Assembly: GCF_000943545.1 (NCBI RefSeq)
Contig: NZ_JTHP01000006.1
Span: 1-64,000, forward strand
From: Paenibacillus terrae
Lineage (GTDB): Bacteria > Bacillota > Bacilli > Paenibacillales > Paenibacillaceae
Direction of reading: 5' to 3'
DNA length: 64,000 bases
The translations under genes were made by a program, and so were the position numbers. The notes beneath the pieces were generated by a model. That model ran no database searches. It saw only the letters and a list, made by a program, of their open reading frames with translations, and was not told the origin of the DNA. Shown here in pieces: positions 8,129 through 17,938 of the stretch (positions are counted from its first letter, which is position 1; every line of letters starts with the position of its first letter).

Positions 8129-8143
8129 CGCAATGTTACGCTT

Positions 8144-9277
8144 CTATTCGAGGAAATCCTTCAGTCGCTTACTGCGGCTTGGATGGCGCAGCTTACGCAG
8201 CGCTTTAGCCTCAATCTGACGAATACGTTCGCGTGTAACACCGAATACTTTACCCACTTCCTCAAGGGTTCTGGTTCTACCGTCGTCCAAACCAAAACGG
8301 AGACGCAATACGTTCTCTTCCCGTTCGGTCAACGTATCCAGCACATCCTCAAGCTGTTCCTTCAGAAGTTCATAGGCAGCCGCATCCGCAGGCGCCAGCG
8401 CTTCCTGGTCCTCAATGAAATCCCCCAAATGTGAATCATCTTCTTCACCAATTGGCGTTTCCAATGAAACCGGTTCTTGGGCAATTTTCATAATTTCCCG
8501 TACTTTCTCCACGCTCAGCTCCATCTCCGCAGCCACTTCTTCCGGCGTAGGTTCACGCCCCAGCTCTTGCAACAGTTGACGAGATACCCGAATCAACTTG
8601 TTGATCGTTTCCACCATGTGCACAGGAATACGGATTGTTCTTGCCTGATCAGCTATAGCGCGCGTAATGGCCTGACGAATCCACCAGGTTGCATACGTAC
8701 TGAATTTAAATCCTTTTTCGTAATCAAATTTTTCTACTGCCTTAATCAGACCCATGTTACCTTCCTGAATCAGATCCAGGAAAAGCATTCCACGGCCAAC
8801 ATAACGCTTGGCAATACTTACAACCAGACGCAAATTCGCTTCTGCGAGTCGACGTTTGGCTTCTTCATCACCATTGTTGATCCGTTTCGCCAGCTCCACC
8901 TCATCATCAGCGGAAAGAAGCGGTACACGGCCGATTTCCTTCAAGTACATCCGGACCGGATCATTGATTTTAATACCGGGAGGCAGGCTCAGATCGTCAT
9001 CGTAGTTAAAGTCATCCCCGTCGTTGTTTTCCGGGTCGTCGTTTTGACGCAATCTGGTAACTTCTTCGTCGTTATCGTTTACAACCTCAATCCCCAAGTC
9101 ACCCAGCTGCTCATAAAACTCATCCATTTGCTCGGGGTCCTGATCAAACGACGATAGTTTTTCCATGATATCTTTGTAGTTCAGAGAGGAACTTTTTTTA
9201 CCCAACTCAATCAATTGATCCTTAACCTGATCCAGTGTCAGTTCCGTCTCCAGTTCAGTATGCTGATCATTCGCCAT
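8144..9277 (-). CDS. rpoD: RNA polymerase primary sigma factor SigA/RpoD
   Basis: The housekeeping sigma factor, 377 residues like SigA of Bacillus. Visible parts are region 1.1 (first 80 residues), an acidic linker rich in Asp/Asn (about 80-100), region 1.2 ([17 protein letters not shown]), region 2 with the -10 recognition helix ([17 protein letters not shown]), region 3 ([14 protein letters not shown]) and region 4.2 ([20 protein letters not shown]). It lies 43 bp downstream of dnaG, the conserved macromolecular-synthesis arrangement, but without rpsU directly upstream as in E. coli. It is terminated by the hairpin at 8090. Confidence 0.98.
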   Translation of the reverse strand: MANDQHTELETELTLDQVKDQLIELGKKSSSLNYKDIMEKLSSFDQDPEQMDEFYEQLGDLGIEVVNDNDEEVTRLRQNDDPENNDGDDFNYDDDLSLPPGIKINDPVRMYLKEIGRVPLLSADDEVELAKRINNGDEEAKRRLAEANLRLVVSIAKRYVGRGMLFLDLIQEGNMGLIKAVEKFDYEKGFKFSTYATWWIRQAITRAIADQARTIRIPVHMVETINKLIRVSRQLLQELGREPTPEEVAAEMELSVEKVREIMKIAQEPVSLETPIGEEDDSHLGDFIEDQEALAPADAAAYELLKEQLEDVLDTLTEREENVLRLRFGLDDGRTRTLEEVGKVFGVTRERIRQIEAKALRKLRHPSRSKRLKDFLE

Positions 9278-9320
9278 CTTTCGACTCCCTCCTCCCTAGA
9301 AACATCCGACCTCTGTGTGT

Positions 9321-11141
9321 TCATTGTCTCTCTAGGGCTATAATCTCACTTGCAATTTGTGCTGCACGCAAAAAGTCACCTAAGCGCTCAGCGGCTCTCA
9401 TCTCTTCCCTCTTCAGATCCAGTTGCTCCTGCAATGGAAATTTGCGCACCTGATGAATATAATCGTCCAAAATGTGCGGTGCCCATACGCCTGGAGCATC
9501 CATCATCATGATCGAGCTTACGTTTTTCTCCAGCCGATCATCTTGCAAAGATGAAATAAAGCGGCTTGTATCTGGTAACTTTCCTTGTGCGTAATAGGCG
9601 TATAGATAAGCAGCAATTGCTGCATGATCCTCAATATTAAAGGCGTCCCCCAGATGTTGTTCTACATACTGTGCAGCTTCTAAATCCTGCATCATCCAGT
9701 GAAGCAATCTGCGTTCCGCAACATGGTAAGCCGGCAGCAAATTTGGTGTAACGACCTGCCCTTTTTTATGCCTACCATTATTCCACCGATTTTCGTTATT
9801 ATCCCCAAAGTCCTGTTTTTTTTGCAGGGACTGGCGGAGTAAATTACATTCTTGCTTTAAGGTTTCAAAATCCACCTTGACTTCGGCTGACACTTCGCGC
9901 AAATACACTTCCCGCTCGGTCGGGGATGACAGAGGTGCAATGACATTTAATGCTTCGCGGGAATACGCGATTCTTCCTTCTTCCTCTTGCAGTATATGGT
10001 TTTTTTTCAGATATATAAGCTTAAATTTCACCGTTGAAACGGCACTTTCGATAATTTGGCGCTGAAACCTTTCCCCGCCGTATTGCCGGATAAAATCATC
10101 CGGGTCCATACCGTCGCTGACCAGCGCTACTTTAACGTGAAGCCCCGCATTTTCCAGCAACGGAAAATTTTTAAGCGCAGCAGCTTGTCCTGCCCGGTCA
10201 CCATCATAGCAAATAATGACCTCGTCGCACAGCCCCTTTAACATCGTAGCATGATGCTCCGTCAAAGCTGTGCCCATAGCGGCCACCCCGTTCTGCACAC
10301 CTGCCTCCCAAGCTGAGATAACATCGCCGTATCCTTCAAAAAGGACACTCTGACGAAGCTTGCGAATCGAAGTCTTGGCATGGTGGAGATTGTACAGTGT
10401 CCGGCTCTTGTTGAACAGTTTGGTTTCCGGTGAATTCAAATATTTGGGCTGTCCTTCACCAAGAATGCGGCCCGCAAAGGCAATTACTTTTCCATTTCGG
10501 TTCCAAATAGGAAAGATAATGCGATCCCTGAACCGATCCACATACCCATCATCCTCATGTCGGGGAGAGATAAGCCCGCCCTTTTCCATCTCAACAGGAT
10601 CGAAGGAACGCTTCTCCAGAAACTGGACAATCGTATCCCATCGGTTAGGTGCATAGCCAATTTGAAATTGATCAATGATCTTGTCAGTAAATCCCCTTGA
10701 CCGCAAATACTCGATAGCTGGTTTGCCATGCTCCGTATTCTTAAGGAGAAAATGGTACATCTTAGATGTTAGCTCGTACGCTTGCAACAACCTGTCCAAC
10801 TCAGGATGCTGATGCGTTGACTCACGTCCCTGCCATTCGCCGAGAGGGATATGACTTTCTTCCGCCATTGTTCTGACAGCTTCGGGAAAGGATAGTCCTT
10901 CGATTTCCATCATAAATTTGATGGCATTGCCTCCCGCGCCGCAGCCGTAGCAGTAAAAAATCTGACGATCCGGTGTCACGGTGAATGAAGGGGTTTTTTC
11001 GGAATGAAAAGGACAGAGGCCTTTCATATACTTCCCCTGCTTGGTCAAATGCACGTACTTGCTTACCGTATCTACGATATCATGATGCTGTAAAACCGAC
11101 TCAATGATATCGTCCGGTATGTTGCCTTGTCCAGCACTCAT
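9321..11141 (-). CDS. dnaG: DNA primase
   Basis: Synthesises RNA primers at the replication fork. The N-terminal CHC2 zinc domain reads CPFHSEKTPSF then YCYGCGAGG (about residues 43-70). The RNA polymerase core follows, with the TOPRIM segment IICYDGDRAGQAAA and DGMDPDD. The C-terminal region (from about 450) would bind the DnaB-type helicase. I place the start at ATG 11141, which has AAGGTGG five bases upstream and gives 606 residues; an in-frame ATG at 11195 lies in the upstream gene's 3' end. It is followed by rpoD. Confidence 0.96.
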   Translation of the reverse strand: MSAGQGNIPDDIIESVLQHHDIVDTVSKYVHLTKQGKYMKGLCPFHSEKTPSFTVTPDRQIFYCYGCGAGGNAIKFMMEIEGLSFPEAVRTMAEESHIPLGEWQGRESTHQHPELDRLLQAYELTSKMYHFLLKNTEHGKPAIEYLRSRGFTDKIIDQFQIGYAPNRWDTIVQFLEKRSFDPVEMEKGGLISPRHEDDGYVDRFRDRIIFPIWNRNGKVIAFAGRILGEGQPKYLNSPETKLFNKSRTLYNLHHAKTSIRKLRQSVLFEGYGDVISAWEAGVQNGVAAMGTALTEHHATMLKGLCDEVIICYDGDRAGQAAALKNFPLLENAGLHVKVALVSDGMDPDDFIRQYGGERFQRQIIESAVSTVKFKLIYLKKNHILQEEEGRIAYSREALNVIAPLSSPTEREVYLREVSAEVKVDFETLKQECNLLRQSLQKKQDFGDNNENRWNNGRHKKGQVVTPNLLPAYHVAERRLLHWMMQDLEAAQYVEQHLGDAFNIEDHAAIAAYLYAYYAQGKLPDTSRFISSLQDDRLEKNVSSIMMMDAPGVWAPHILDDYIHQVRKFPLQEQLDLKREEMRAAERLGDFLRAAQIASEIIALERQ

Positions 11142-11187
11142 GTTAACCACCTTCATCTCTTTAGCACGTAAATATAATTCGATATCG

Positions 11188-11670
11188 TTATTCATTCTCC
11201 TGCAAGAAGAGTAAAAGTTTTGTCAGTTTATGTTGAAAAAATTCACGATCCTCTGATGTAAACGGTTTAGGACCCTTTCCATAACGTCCTTTTTTCCTTT
11301 CCTTGGCAGAAGTATGACGGCGATCGAGCATAAAATCAATCGAATCGTTTCGATACATCGTTCCGCGAAAGGACATAACCTCACAGCCTTTAGCCAAAGC
11401 GAGTGCCGCAAGACCATAATCGTTGGTGGTTACAATATCCCCTCGACGGATATGATTAGCAATATAGAGATCAGCGCTTTGGTCGCTCCGGTCCACTTTT
11501 ACGACGGTCACGCCTCCGCTGCCCTGGATAAGATGATCATATGAAGATACCATAATAACCTGAACATGAAAACGGGAAGCTGTATCCGCAATTTCGCTTT
11601 TGACAGGACAAGCGTCTCCGTCAACAACGATCCGCACATCCGATAAACCCCCGGATATTCCCACAAGCAT
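11188..11670 (-). CDS. YaiI/YqxD family protein (DUF188)
   Basis: A small NYN/PIN-like protein of the YaiI/YqxD family. The conserved core begins VDGDACPVK and continues with MVSSYDH, DRSDQSADLYIA, GDIVTTNDYGLA and the Arg/Lys-rich stretch RRHTSAKERKKGRYGKGPK, which are acidic and basic motifs typical of the family. Biochemical function is not established, though nuclease-like folding is predicted. I choose ATG 11670 (GGAG seven bases before); homology itself starts about 11 residues later, so a GTG at 11637 is also possible. It sits 46 bp upstream of dnaG, as yqxD does in B. subtilis. Confidence 0.85.
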   Translation of the reverse strand: MLVGISGGLSDVRIVVDGDACPVKSEIADTASRFHVQVIMVSSYDHLIQGSGGVTVVKVDRSDQSADLYIANHIRRGDIVTTNDYGLAALALAKGCEVMSFRGTMYRNDSIDFMLDRRHTSAKERKKGRYGKGPKPFTSEDREFFQHKLTKLLLFLQENE

Positions 11671-11694
11671 CCCCCATCTCCATCCGGATTCGAG

Positions 11695-11740
11695 TAAAAT
11701 ACGGAACGGCTGCAAGATCGCTCTTACACCGTTCCGTATA
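11695..11740 (-). terminator. Hairpin terminator after glyS
   Basis: ATACGGAACGG pairs perfectly with CCGTTCCGTAT over an 18-base loop, with TTTTA after it on the minus strand. It separates glyQ-glyS from the yaiI-like/dnaG genes. The T-tract is short, so read-through is possible. Confidence 0.7.
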
Positions 11741-11784
11741 TTTATACCCATTTTTTCAAGTTATTCATACTATTACAGCTACGA

Positions 11785-13860
11785 TTAGCCCACGAGTTTG
11801 GAAAAATCGGCAAAACGCTTCAGCTCTCTATCAATGGCGGCCAGCAATGCCAAACGGTTATTACGGATCGCATCATCCTCAGCCATAACCATTACGGAAT
11901 CAAAGAACGCTGTCACCGAAGGAGTAATGGACGAAGCAAGTGCTAAAGCTCGCGTAGCATCGCCTTCCTGCAAGGCAGTATGATAAGATTCATAAACGCC
12001 GTACCATGTTTCATAGAGCGCTTTTTCACCCTGTTCCGTAAATTCACCCGTATTAACTGATGCATGAACAGCTTTTGCAGCCAAATTGCCTACACGGTTA
12101 AACGACTCTACCGTTGCTTTAAAGGTATCTCCCGTTTGTACCGCACTCATCAGGGCGGCTCCGCGATCAACGACAGAAGCAACATCATCGAATCCGGCAG
12201 CAAGCACAGCGTCTACGACGTCATAACGAAGCGTCTCGGACAACAGTTTTTTCACACGCAAACCAAAGAATTCATGTAACTCTTTACGAATTTCATCGGC
12301 AGAACGTTTCATATTTCCAAGGTTGTCGTGTACGTCAAGTGCAATATTGAACACATCAGACAAAGTTGCCGAAAGATTACGATCCAGTAAAATCTGCACA
12401 ATACCTGCGGCCTGGCGACGAAGCGCATAAGGATCCTGCGAGCCTGTCGGTATAATACCGATGGAGAAACAGCCGGTGATCGTATCTATTTTGTCAGCAA
12501 TACTCACAATAGCTCCAGCGTTCGTAGAAGGAACCCTTTCTCCGGCAAAACGCGGCTGATAGTGCTCAAACACCGCTCTCGCCACTTCTTCCTTCTCTCC
12601 AGCCTTACGAGCATAGTCCTCACCCATAACACCTTGCAGTTCCGGGAATTCATATACCATTTGCGTTACCAGATCAAACTTACAAATATCTGCTGCCCGG
12701 CTAACCGACTCCTGTGTATCGGGGGAAACCCGCAGCTTCTCAGCTAAAGCATCGGCAATGCGGCGAATCCGCCGTACCTTGTCTCCAACCGTACCCAATT
12801 CCTCGTGGAAAACGATACTTTCCAGCTTGGAGAGCGCATCCTTGATTTCCAGTCTCTGATCTTCTTCATAAAAGAATTTGGCATCAGATAGCCGCGCGCG
12901 CAATACTTTTTCGTTCCCTTTGGAAATGACATCCAGCGATTGACTTCCACCGTTACGTACCGTAACAAAGTATGGCAGCAGCTCTCCCGCACGATCCAGC
13001 ACCGGGAAATAGCGTTGATGCTCACGCATGGAAGTAATCAGCACATCCTTCGGAATGTTGAGGAACGATGGATCAAAACCTCCAAACAGTACCGTCGGCG
13101 TTTCAACCAGATACAGCACTTCTTCCAGCAGATCATCCTTAACCGCGATCGTCCAGTCTTTTTCGGCTGCCAATGCTTCAATCTGCTTCACAATAATGGA
13201 CTGGCGTTCCGCAATATCCACAATGACATGCTGTTTACGAAGCGCCTCAACATAGTCTGCCGGACTTTCCACAACAGTATCCTGCCCGAGAAAACGATGT
13301 CCTCTTGTCACATTCCCGGATTGAACCCCGGCAATTTCCAGGTTCACAATATCGTTACCAAACAAGGCGATCAACCAGCGGATTGGACGAACAAACTTAA
13401 AGTCATAGCTGGCCCAACGCATAAATTTAGGGAAGGTCATGGCATGCAAAATGTGCAATAAGCCTTCGGACAGCACTTCCGCTGTCGGTACACCTATACT
13501 GCTCTTGGTCGCGTAAATATACTCTACGCCTCCAAGCTCCTTGAATGTAAACTGTTCAGGATCAACACCTTGGCTACGGGCAAAGCCGAGAGCTGCCTTG
13601 CTCCAATTGCCGGCTTCATCAAGTGCGATTTTGCGGGAAGGACCCTTCACTTCTTCGTTAATATCTTCCTGCTTTTCGGCTACTTCCTTAACCAGCACTG
13701 CCAGACGACGAGGAGTAGCATAAGCTTCTACATCACCATGAGCAATACGTGAGCTGTCCAGCCATGCCGTCATACGCTCCTTTAACTGCTGAATCGCAGC
13801 AGGAATAAAACGGGCGGGCACTTCTTCCAAACCGATTTCAAACAGCATATCCTTAGACAT
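11785..13860 (-). CDS. glyS: Glycyl-tRNA synthetase beta subunit
   Basis: The 691-residue beta subunit of the bacterial alpha2beta2 glycyl-tRNA synthetase, which binds tRNA-Gly. It starts with the hallmark [17 protein letters not shown], followed by [10 protein letters not shown] and GPSRKIA. The middle holds the HD-like domain ([13 protein letters not shown]) and [25 protein letters not shown]. The C-terminal DALR anticodon-binding part ends the protein. The ATG overlaps the glyQ stop by 8 bp, so the subunits are coupled. Expression is controlled by the T-box upstream of glyQ. Confidence 0.97.
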   Translation of the reverse strand: MSKDMLFEIGLEEVPARFIPAAIQQLKERMTAWLDSSRIAHGDVEAYATPRRLAVLVKEVAEKQEDINEEVKGPSRKIALDEAGNWSKAALGFARSQGVDPEQFTFKELGGVEYIYATKSSIGVPTAEVLSEGLLHILHAMTFPKFMRWASYDFKFVRPIRWLIALFGNDIVNLEIAGVQSGNVTRGHRFLGQDTVVESPADYVEALRKQHVIVDIAERQSIIVKQIEALAAEKDWTIAVKDDLLEEVLYLVETPTVLFGGFDPSFLNIPKDVLITSMREHQRYFPVLDRAGELLPYFVTVRNGGSQSLDVISKGNEKVLRARLSDAKFFYEEDQRLEIKDALSKLESIVFHEELGTVGDKVRRIRRIADALAEKLRVSPDTQESVSRAADICKFDLVTQMVYEFPELQGVMGEDYARKAGEKEEVARAVFEHYQPRFAGERVPSTNAGAIVSIADKIDTITGCFSIGIIPTGSQDPYALRRQAAGIVQILLDRNLSATLSDVFNIALDVHDNLGNMKRSADEIRKELHEFFGLRVKKLLSETLRYDVVDAVLAAGFDDVASVVDRGAALMSAVQTGDTFKATVESFNRVGNLAAKAVHASVNTGEFTEQGEKALYETWYGVYESYHTALQEGDATRALALASSITPSVTAFFDSVMVMAEDDAIRNNRLALLAAIDRELKRFADFSKLVG

Positions 13861-14740
13861 GTGCCGTACCTCCTTTCTTCAACAACGGGAAGCCCAGCTT
13901 CTCGCGTTCCTCCAGATAAGTTGCAGCCACCTGACGGGCCAAATTCCGTACACGCATAATAAATCCGGTTCGTTCCGTTACACTGATTGCCCCGCGGGCA
14001 TCCAGCAAGTTGAACGCATGAGAGCATTTCAGCACATAATCGTAGGCTGGAAATACAAGGTGCTGCGCCATGGCTTTATTCGCTTCTTCTTCATACATAT
14101 TAAAAAGGGTGAAAAGCATTTTGACATCAGATACTTCAAATGTATATTTAGAATGCTCAAATTCAGGCTGGTGGAAAACATCACCATACGTGATGCCATT
14201 AACCCACTCGAGATCGAATACGTTCTCCTTGTCCTGAATGTAGGACGCAAGACGCTCCATACCATACGTAATTTCAACCGCAACCGGACTGGCATCGATA
14301 CCGCCCACTTGCTGAAAATACGTGAATTGGGTAATTTCCATACCGTCCAGCCATACTTCCCAACCTAATCCCCATGCTCCCAGCGTTGGCGCTTCCCAGT
14401 TGTCTTCAACGAAGCGAATATCATGTTCCAGAGGATTAATACCAAGGCGGCTCAAGCTCTCCAGATACAATTCCTGAATGTTATCAGGCGATGGCTTCAA
14501 AACAACCTGAAACTGGTGATGCTGATACAGACGGTTCGGGTTCTCCCCATAACGACCATCTGCGGGACGGCGGGATGGCTCAACATAAGCTACGTTCCAC
14601 GGCTCAGGTCCAATCGAACGTAAATACGTCATTGGGTTCATTGTGCCTGCCCCTTTTTCCGTGTCATACGGCTGTACAATAATACAGTTGTGCTCAGCCC
14701 AAAATTGTTGCAGTGTCAAAATCATCTGCTGAAAATTCAT
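13853..14740 (-). CDS. glyQ: Glycyl-tRNA synthetase alpha subunit
   Basis: The catalytic alpha subunit, 295 residues. Class II motifs are visible: [24 protein letters not shown] is the conserved N-terminal block, then [17 protein letters not shown], the [10 protein letters not shown] block and the [19 protein letters not shown] block. It activates glycine and, with GlyS, charges tRNA-Gly. It is the first gene after the T-box leader. This alpha2beta2 type is an alternative to the single-chain GlyQS of Clostridium and archaea. Confidence 0.97.
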   Translation of the reverse strand: MNFQQMILTLQQFWAEHNCIIVQPYDTEKGAGTMNPMTYLRSIGPEPWNVAYVEPSRRPADGRYGENPNRLYQHHQFQVVLKPSPDNIQELYLESLSRLGINPLEHDIRFVEDNWEAPTLGAWGLGWEVWLDGMEITQFTYFQQVGGIDASPVAVEITYGMERLASYIQDKENVFDLEWVNGITYGDVFHQPEFEHSKYTFEVSDVKMLFTLFNMYEEEANKAMAQHLVFPAYDYVLKCSHAFNLLDARGAISVTERTGFIMRVRNLARQVAATYLEEREKLGFPLLKKGGTAHV

Positions 14741-14844
14741 GGTACACCCTTCCCTTCCAAATTACCTTAAATGGTGGTGATCCTTCCTCATAAAGCTTCT
14801 ATGTACAGGGCTACCAGCTTCCAACAAGCCTCGCCAGAGACAGC

Positions 14845-15092
14845 AAAAAGCCCCCGCCTCTACGCCTGTACAGACGTAGGGACGAGAGCTGACTCCCGCG
14901 GTTCCACCCTACTTGATTGCAGTCCTCCATCACCAGCCAGACCGTAATCCTCTTTTCCGTGTCCAATCAGATGCTCCCGAGTGCCTTGTTCACGAAGATT
15001 TCCCGCCAGGCTCACACCGTCCCCGACTCGCTTACTCTAGAGAATAAACTCCGCTACTTTCTCGTTCAATGCCTCTGCTCCCGAAGGAGATA
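14845..15092 (-). promoter_or_regulatory. T-box leader (glycine) controlling glyQ-glyS
   Basis: The minus strand contains the diagnostic T-box sequence AGGGTGGAACCGCG (near 14896-14910), which pairs with the uncharged tRNA acceptor end. It is followed by a terminator hairpin CGTCCCTACG ... CGTAGAGGCGGGGGC and TTTTT (14845-14889). Upstream are the AGTCGGGGACGGTGTGAGCC stem I elements. Uncharged tRNA-Gly should favour the antiterminator and let glyQ-glyS be transcribed. The gene context fixes the amino acid as glycine; I did not resolve the specifier position with confidence. Confidence 0.93.
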
Positions 15093-15099
15093 TAGTAGA

Positions 15100-15128
15100 A
15101 TATTACACGTTTTCAGCAGCACAGTCAA
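15100..15128 (-). promoter_or_regulatory. Promoter of the glyQ-glyS T-box transcript
   Basis: On the minus strand TTGACT (15123-15128), a 17-bp spacer and TAATAT (15100-15105) give a strong sigma-A promoter. The start would be near 15092, at the 5' end of the T-box leader. Confidence 0.78.
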
Positions 15129-15142
15129 GGGAGCAAGAGGTT

Positions 15143-15895
15143 TCACATATCATACTTGTCGAGCTGGTCCAGAAAATTACGGGTTTTCAGCTTGACCTCC
15201 AGCTGCATGTCCATAAACTGGCGCATGACATGTTTGATTTCCAGCTTGGTCGAGTCCTTCACATCAATGTTGCCGAGCCGGTTTAAATCCATTCTCGCAA
15301 ACAAACGCAACAGCTTCAACGTACGCGGTGTGACACTCAATGCAGCCGGATCAAAATGCTTATAGCCTCGACACAAAACTCCGCCCAGCCTCGGACTGAT
15401 AAACATATCTTCATCAGCACACTGTTGTCCGCTGGAAATACAGGCATCAAGCTGGGGAGCATATCCGGCCGCCTGCAATATTTTAAATTCATAAATGCTC
15501 ATGACGATCAGCGGATCTTTGCCGCTCTCCAACGCTTCCAGACATGCTTTAAGCTGCTTAAACCAGAAGGTGCCCGTTTCTTCATCATGTAGTACCCGTT
15601 CGAGCAATTCACAGGCATATGAGGCGTAAGCAGCCTTGGTAATATCCTCGCGCAGTGTATGGTGGGATTGGATAATTTCACCGGCATTCAACGTTCCTAA
15701 GCCGGTATTTCGAAAAAACACAAATTCACCATACGTAAACGGCTGCGTTAAAGCGGCATGACGGCTTTTGGGCTTCTTGGCTCCTCTGACCAGCACGCCT
15801 GTCTTACCGCCGCTTTCGGTGCAAAGCGTAATAATTTTGTTCCCCTCACCGTAATCCATGCTGCGGATGACGATTCCTTCCACCCTGTAAAGCAT
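15143..15895 (-). CDS. recO: DNA repair protein RecO
   Basis: The recombination mediator RecO, which loads RecA with RecR at gaps. The N-terminal OB fold begins MLYRVEGIVIRSMDYGEGNKI and continues with GGKTGVLVRGAKKPKS. The C-terminal helical domain carries cysteines (CISSGQQC ... GVLC) at the place of the usual zinc site, with spacing different from a classic CxxC. The ATG at 15895 follows GGGGGAAGAGG; an in-frame ATG six codons earlier is less well placed. It lies 42 bp after yqzL, and era is further upstream, the same order as B. subtilis (era-yqzL-recO). Confidence 0.95.
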   Translation of the reverse strand: MLYRVEGIVIRSMDYGEGNKIITLCTESGGKTGVLVRGAKKPKSRHAALTQPFTYGEFVFFRNTGLGTLNAGEIIQSHHTLREDITKAAYASYACELLERVLHDEETGTFWFKQLKACLEALESGKDPLIVMSIYEFKILQAAGYAPQLDACISSGQQCADEDMFISPRLGGVLCRGYKHFDPAALSVTPRTLKLLRLFARMDLNRLGNIDVKDSTKLEIKHVMRQFMDMQLEVKLKTRNFLDQLDKYDM

Positions 15896-15937
15896 GCCTC
15901 TTCCCCCAAACATTCGCGAAGAAGCCAGTGACTCGCG

Positions 15938-16075
15938 CTATTCACGGGCTTCTTCATGCTCGTCCGACTCTCCTTCATCCGTGTCTTGCTCCCTTGTCAC
16001 GGCGCTCTCCCTGTATAACAGATACGCACCGACATCCCCAGTCATCGCAAAATACTTCCACGAAAAATCTCGCAA
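15938..16075 (-). CDS. yqzL: YqzL family small protein
   Basis: A 45-residue protein read from TTG at 16075, with AGGA nine bases upstream. The first 23 residues read RDFSWKYFAMTGDVGAYLLY, matching the YqzL family that sits between era and recO in Bacillus. The remainder is an acidic tail (Asp/Glu-rich). No function is known for the family. It is easily missed because it is short and starts with TTG; position and sequence together make it convincing. Confidence 0.85.
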   Translation of the reverse strand: MRDFSWKYFAMTGDVGAYLLYRESAVTREQDTDEGESDEHEEARE

Positions 16076-16180
16076 TCGTATTCATCCTTTCTTCGGAAAT
16101 GACGTTTGCATCTCAAAATTAGAATGATGCGAAGAGGTGGGAAGTATGCGATGAAATAAATGGATTGCTGTTAAAAATGG

Positions 16181-16352
16181 CACAGTGACAAGTTTGCACC
16201 GCTTCGCGAATGATTTGATCTTTCGATCGCTGTTACCCCTGAATTTATTTATATATGAAACATGAAAAGGTTTAAATTCAGGGGTAAAGGCGAACGCTGA
16301 CGCTTCTTCAGATTCAAATCCTTCGCTCCGCTACAGCGTGCATACTGTGGCA
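16181..16352. repeat. Dispersed repeat family A, copy 2 (expanded)
   Basis: The left arm has CCGCTTCGCGAATGATTTGA, TCTTTCGATCGCTG and TTACCCCTGAATTTA. The right arm has TAAATTCAGGGGTAA, CGAACGCTGACGCTTCTTC, AGATTCAAAT and CGCTCCGCTAC. The two arms fold into a long stem, and the inner 15-bp arms are fully complementary. It lies in a 524-bp gap between era and yqzL that holds no gene I can support. Confidence 0.85.
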
Positions 16353-16422
16353 CAGAGCCTTTTAAAAGCAACCCTTATTTCATTGGCTGGAGGGAAGGGG
16401 GTTGGAAGTACCAAGAGCTAAA

Positions 16423-16445
16423 CGCCGCACGTGCGCGGCGCTTTT
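16423..16445. terminator. GC-rich hairpin in the era-yqzL gap
   Basis: CGCCGC pairs with GCGGCG around ACGTGC, followed by CTTTT on the plus side. On the minus side, where era is transcribed, the T-tract is poor. It may be a plus-strand terminator without an evident gene, or a transcript-end hairpin. Confidence 0.35.
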
Positions 16446-16599
16446 GAATACCGAAGACACTACACTTCTCATGTATTAGGTAAGGTTAGTCGGAACGGCT
16501 TTTTTGGTGCTTAAAAGACTAAACGTATTTGGTTTCAAACTTATTAAAACTCAATTTTAAGATCCCTTAGGGAACTAAAGTGTGAATTTAACATGTTTT

Positions 16600-17502
16600 T
16601 TAAGCGTCGCGGTGGAAGCCGAGGTCACGCAGTACACGATCCTGGTTACGCCAGTCTTTTTTGACCTTTACCCACAGTTCCAGGAAAATTTTGGAACCTA
16701 ACAGGTTTTGGATATCTATGCGTGCCTGTTTGCCCACTTCCTTGAGCATAGCTCCCTGCTTACCGATAATAATTCCCTTCTGGGAATCCCGCTCTACAAA
16801 GATGACTGCCATAATATGCACTACGCCGTTGTCCTGTACCTTCATGTCTTCAATCATGACTGCAATCGAATGTGGTACTTCCTCACGCGTCATATGCAAA
16901 ATCTTTTCCCGTACCAGCTCGGCGATGACGAACTGCTCTGGATGGTCGGTAATTTGGTCATCCGGGTAATATTGTGGACCTTCAGGCAAGAATTTCTGTA
17001 CCTGCTCCAGCAGACGGTTCACATTGTTGCCCATTTTAGCCGAGATCGGCACGATTTCCGCAAAGTCGTACAGCTTGCGGTATTGCTCAATCAGGGGCAG
17101 CAGTGCTTCCGGCTCAATACGGTCAATTTTATTTAAAACCAGAATAACTGGCGTTTTTACCTGTTTTAGCTGCTCGGCAATAAAACGGTCGCCTCCGCCT
17201 AATCCTTCAGAGGCATCAATAAGAAAAAGTACAGCCTCAACTTCGCCCAACGTATTAAAGGCCGTCTGATTCATGTAGTCGCCCAGTTTAGACTGGCGCT
17301 TATGAATGCCCGGTGTGTCCAAAAATACAATTTGCGTGTCCTCTGTAGTGAATACCCCATGTATTTTGTTACGTGTGGTTTGGGGCTTGTCCGACATGAT
17401 GGCGATTTTCTGGCCGATGACATGGTTCATCAGAGTTGATTTACCTACATTGGGTCTGCCGACAATCGCAACAAAGCCTGATTTAAAGTGTTTCTTAGCC
17501 AT
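16600..17502 (-). CDS. era: GTPase Era
   Basis: An essential GTPase that binds 16S rRNA and assists 30S assembly. G1 is [12 protein letters not shown] (about residues 15-26), G2/switch I has [12 protein letters not shown]3 is LDTPGIH, G4 is LNKID and G5 is PISAKMG. The C-terminal KH domain (from about 205) contains [17 protein letters not shown]. The 300-residue length is normal. SD GGAGGAAA precedes the ATG. B. subtilis has cdd (cytidine deaminase) between dgkA and era; here it is absent, and only 61 bp separate the two. Confidence 0.97.
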   Translation of the reverse strand: MAKKHFKSGFVAIVGRPNVGKSTLMNHVIGQKIAIMSDKPQTTRNKIHGVFTTEDTQIVFLDTPGIHKRQSKLGDYMNQTAFNTLGEVEAVLFLIDASEGLGGGDRFIAEQLKQVKTPVILVLNKIDRIEPEALLPLIEQYRKLYDFAEIVPISAKMGNNVNRLLEQVQKFLPEGPQYYPDDQITDHPEQFVIAELVREKILHMTREEVPHSIAVMIEDMKVQDNGVVHIMAVIFVERDSQKGIIIGKQGAMLKEVGKQARIDIQNLLGSKIFLELWVKVKKDWRNQDRVLRDLGFHRDA

Positions 17503-17563
17503 TTCGTTTCCTCCAGCACTATTAAGCGCCTATTTTTTTGGTTTTTGGGTTAGGTCTTTTCCA

Positions 17564-17938
17564 TTAAAAAAGCTGACTAATCAAGGTCAACAACGGCCTG
17601 TAAAACACAAATATACCAATAATTACAGCAAAAACCGCTGCCAGGAGCACAGCTCCGGCGGCGGTGTCTTTAGCCGCTTTGGCCAGCGGATGGATATCAG
17701 GCGAGATTAAATCTATCGCCGCTTCAACAGCGGTATTGATCAGCTCGGCTACGATTACCATGGCAATCGCCATAGAGACGAATAACCAGTCGAGCCGGGA
17801 GATGCGCAGGCTTAAGCCTGCTGCGATGACGAGAAACGCCATGACCACATGTATCCGCATATTTAATTGCGTGCGCAGAGCATACATCACGCCTTCTGCG
17901 GCATAACGAAAGGTCATTCTCCAAGGCTGACGTCTCAT
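17564..17938 (-). CDS. dgkA: Diacylglycerol/undecaprenol kinase family protein
   Basis: A small integral membrane kinase, 124 residues, about three transmembrane helices. The family signature AELINTAVEAAIDLISPDIHPLAKAAKD is visible in pieces: Glu in ELINTAVEAAID and the K-x-x-KD end. Gram-positive members mainly phosphorylate undecaprenol. The ATG overlaps the ybeY stop codon by one base (TAATG), so it is translationally coupled to ybeY. Confidence 0.93.
   Translation of the reverse strand: MRRQPWRMTFRYAAEGVMYALRTQLNMRIHVVMAFLVIAAGLSLRISRLDWLFVSMAIAMVIVAELINTAVEAAIDLISPDIHPLAKAAKDTAAGAVLLAAVFAVIIGIFVFYRPLLTLISQLF

Noticed and set aside
9235..9453. Small plus-strand frame between rpoD and dnaG
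   Set aside because: It overlaps both conserved genes and lacks a ribosome site.
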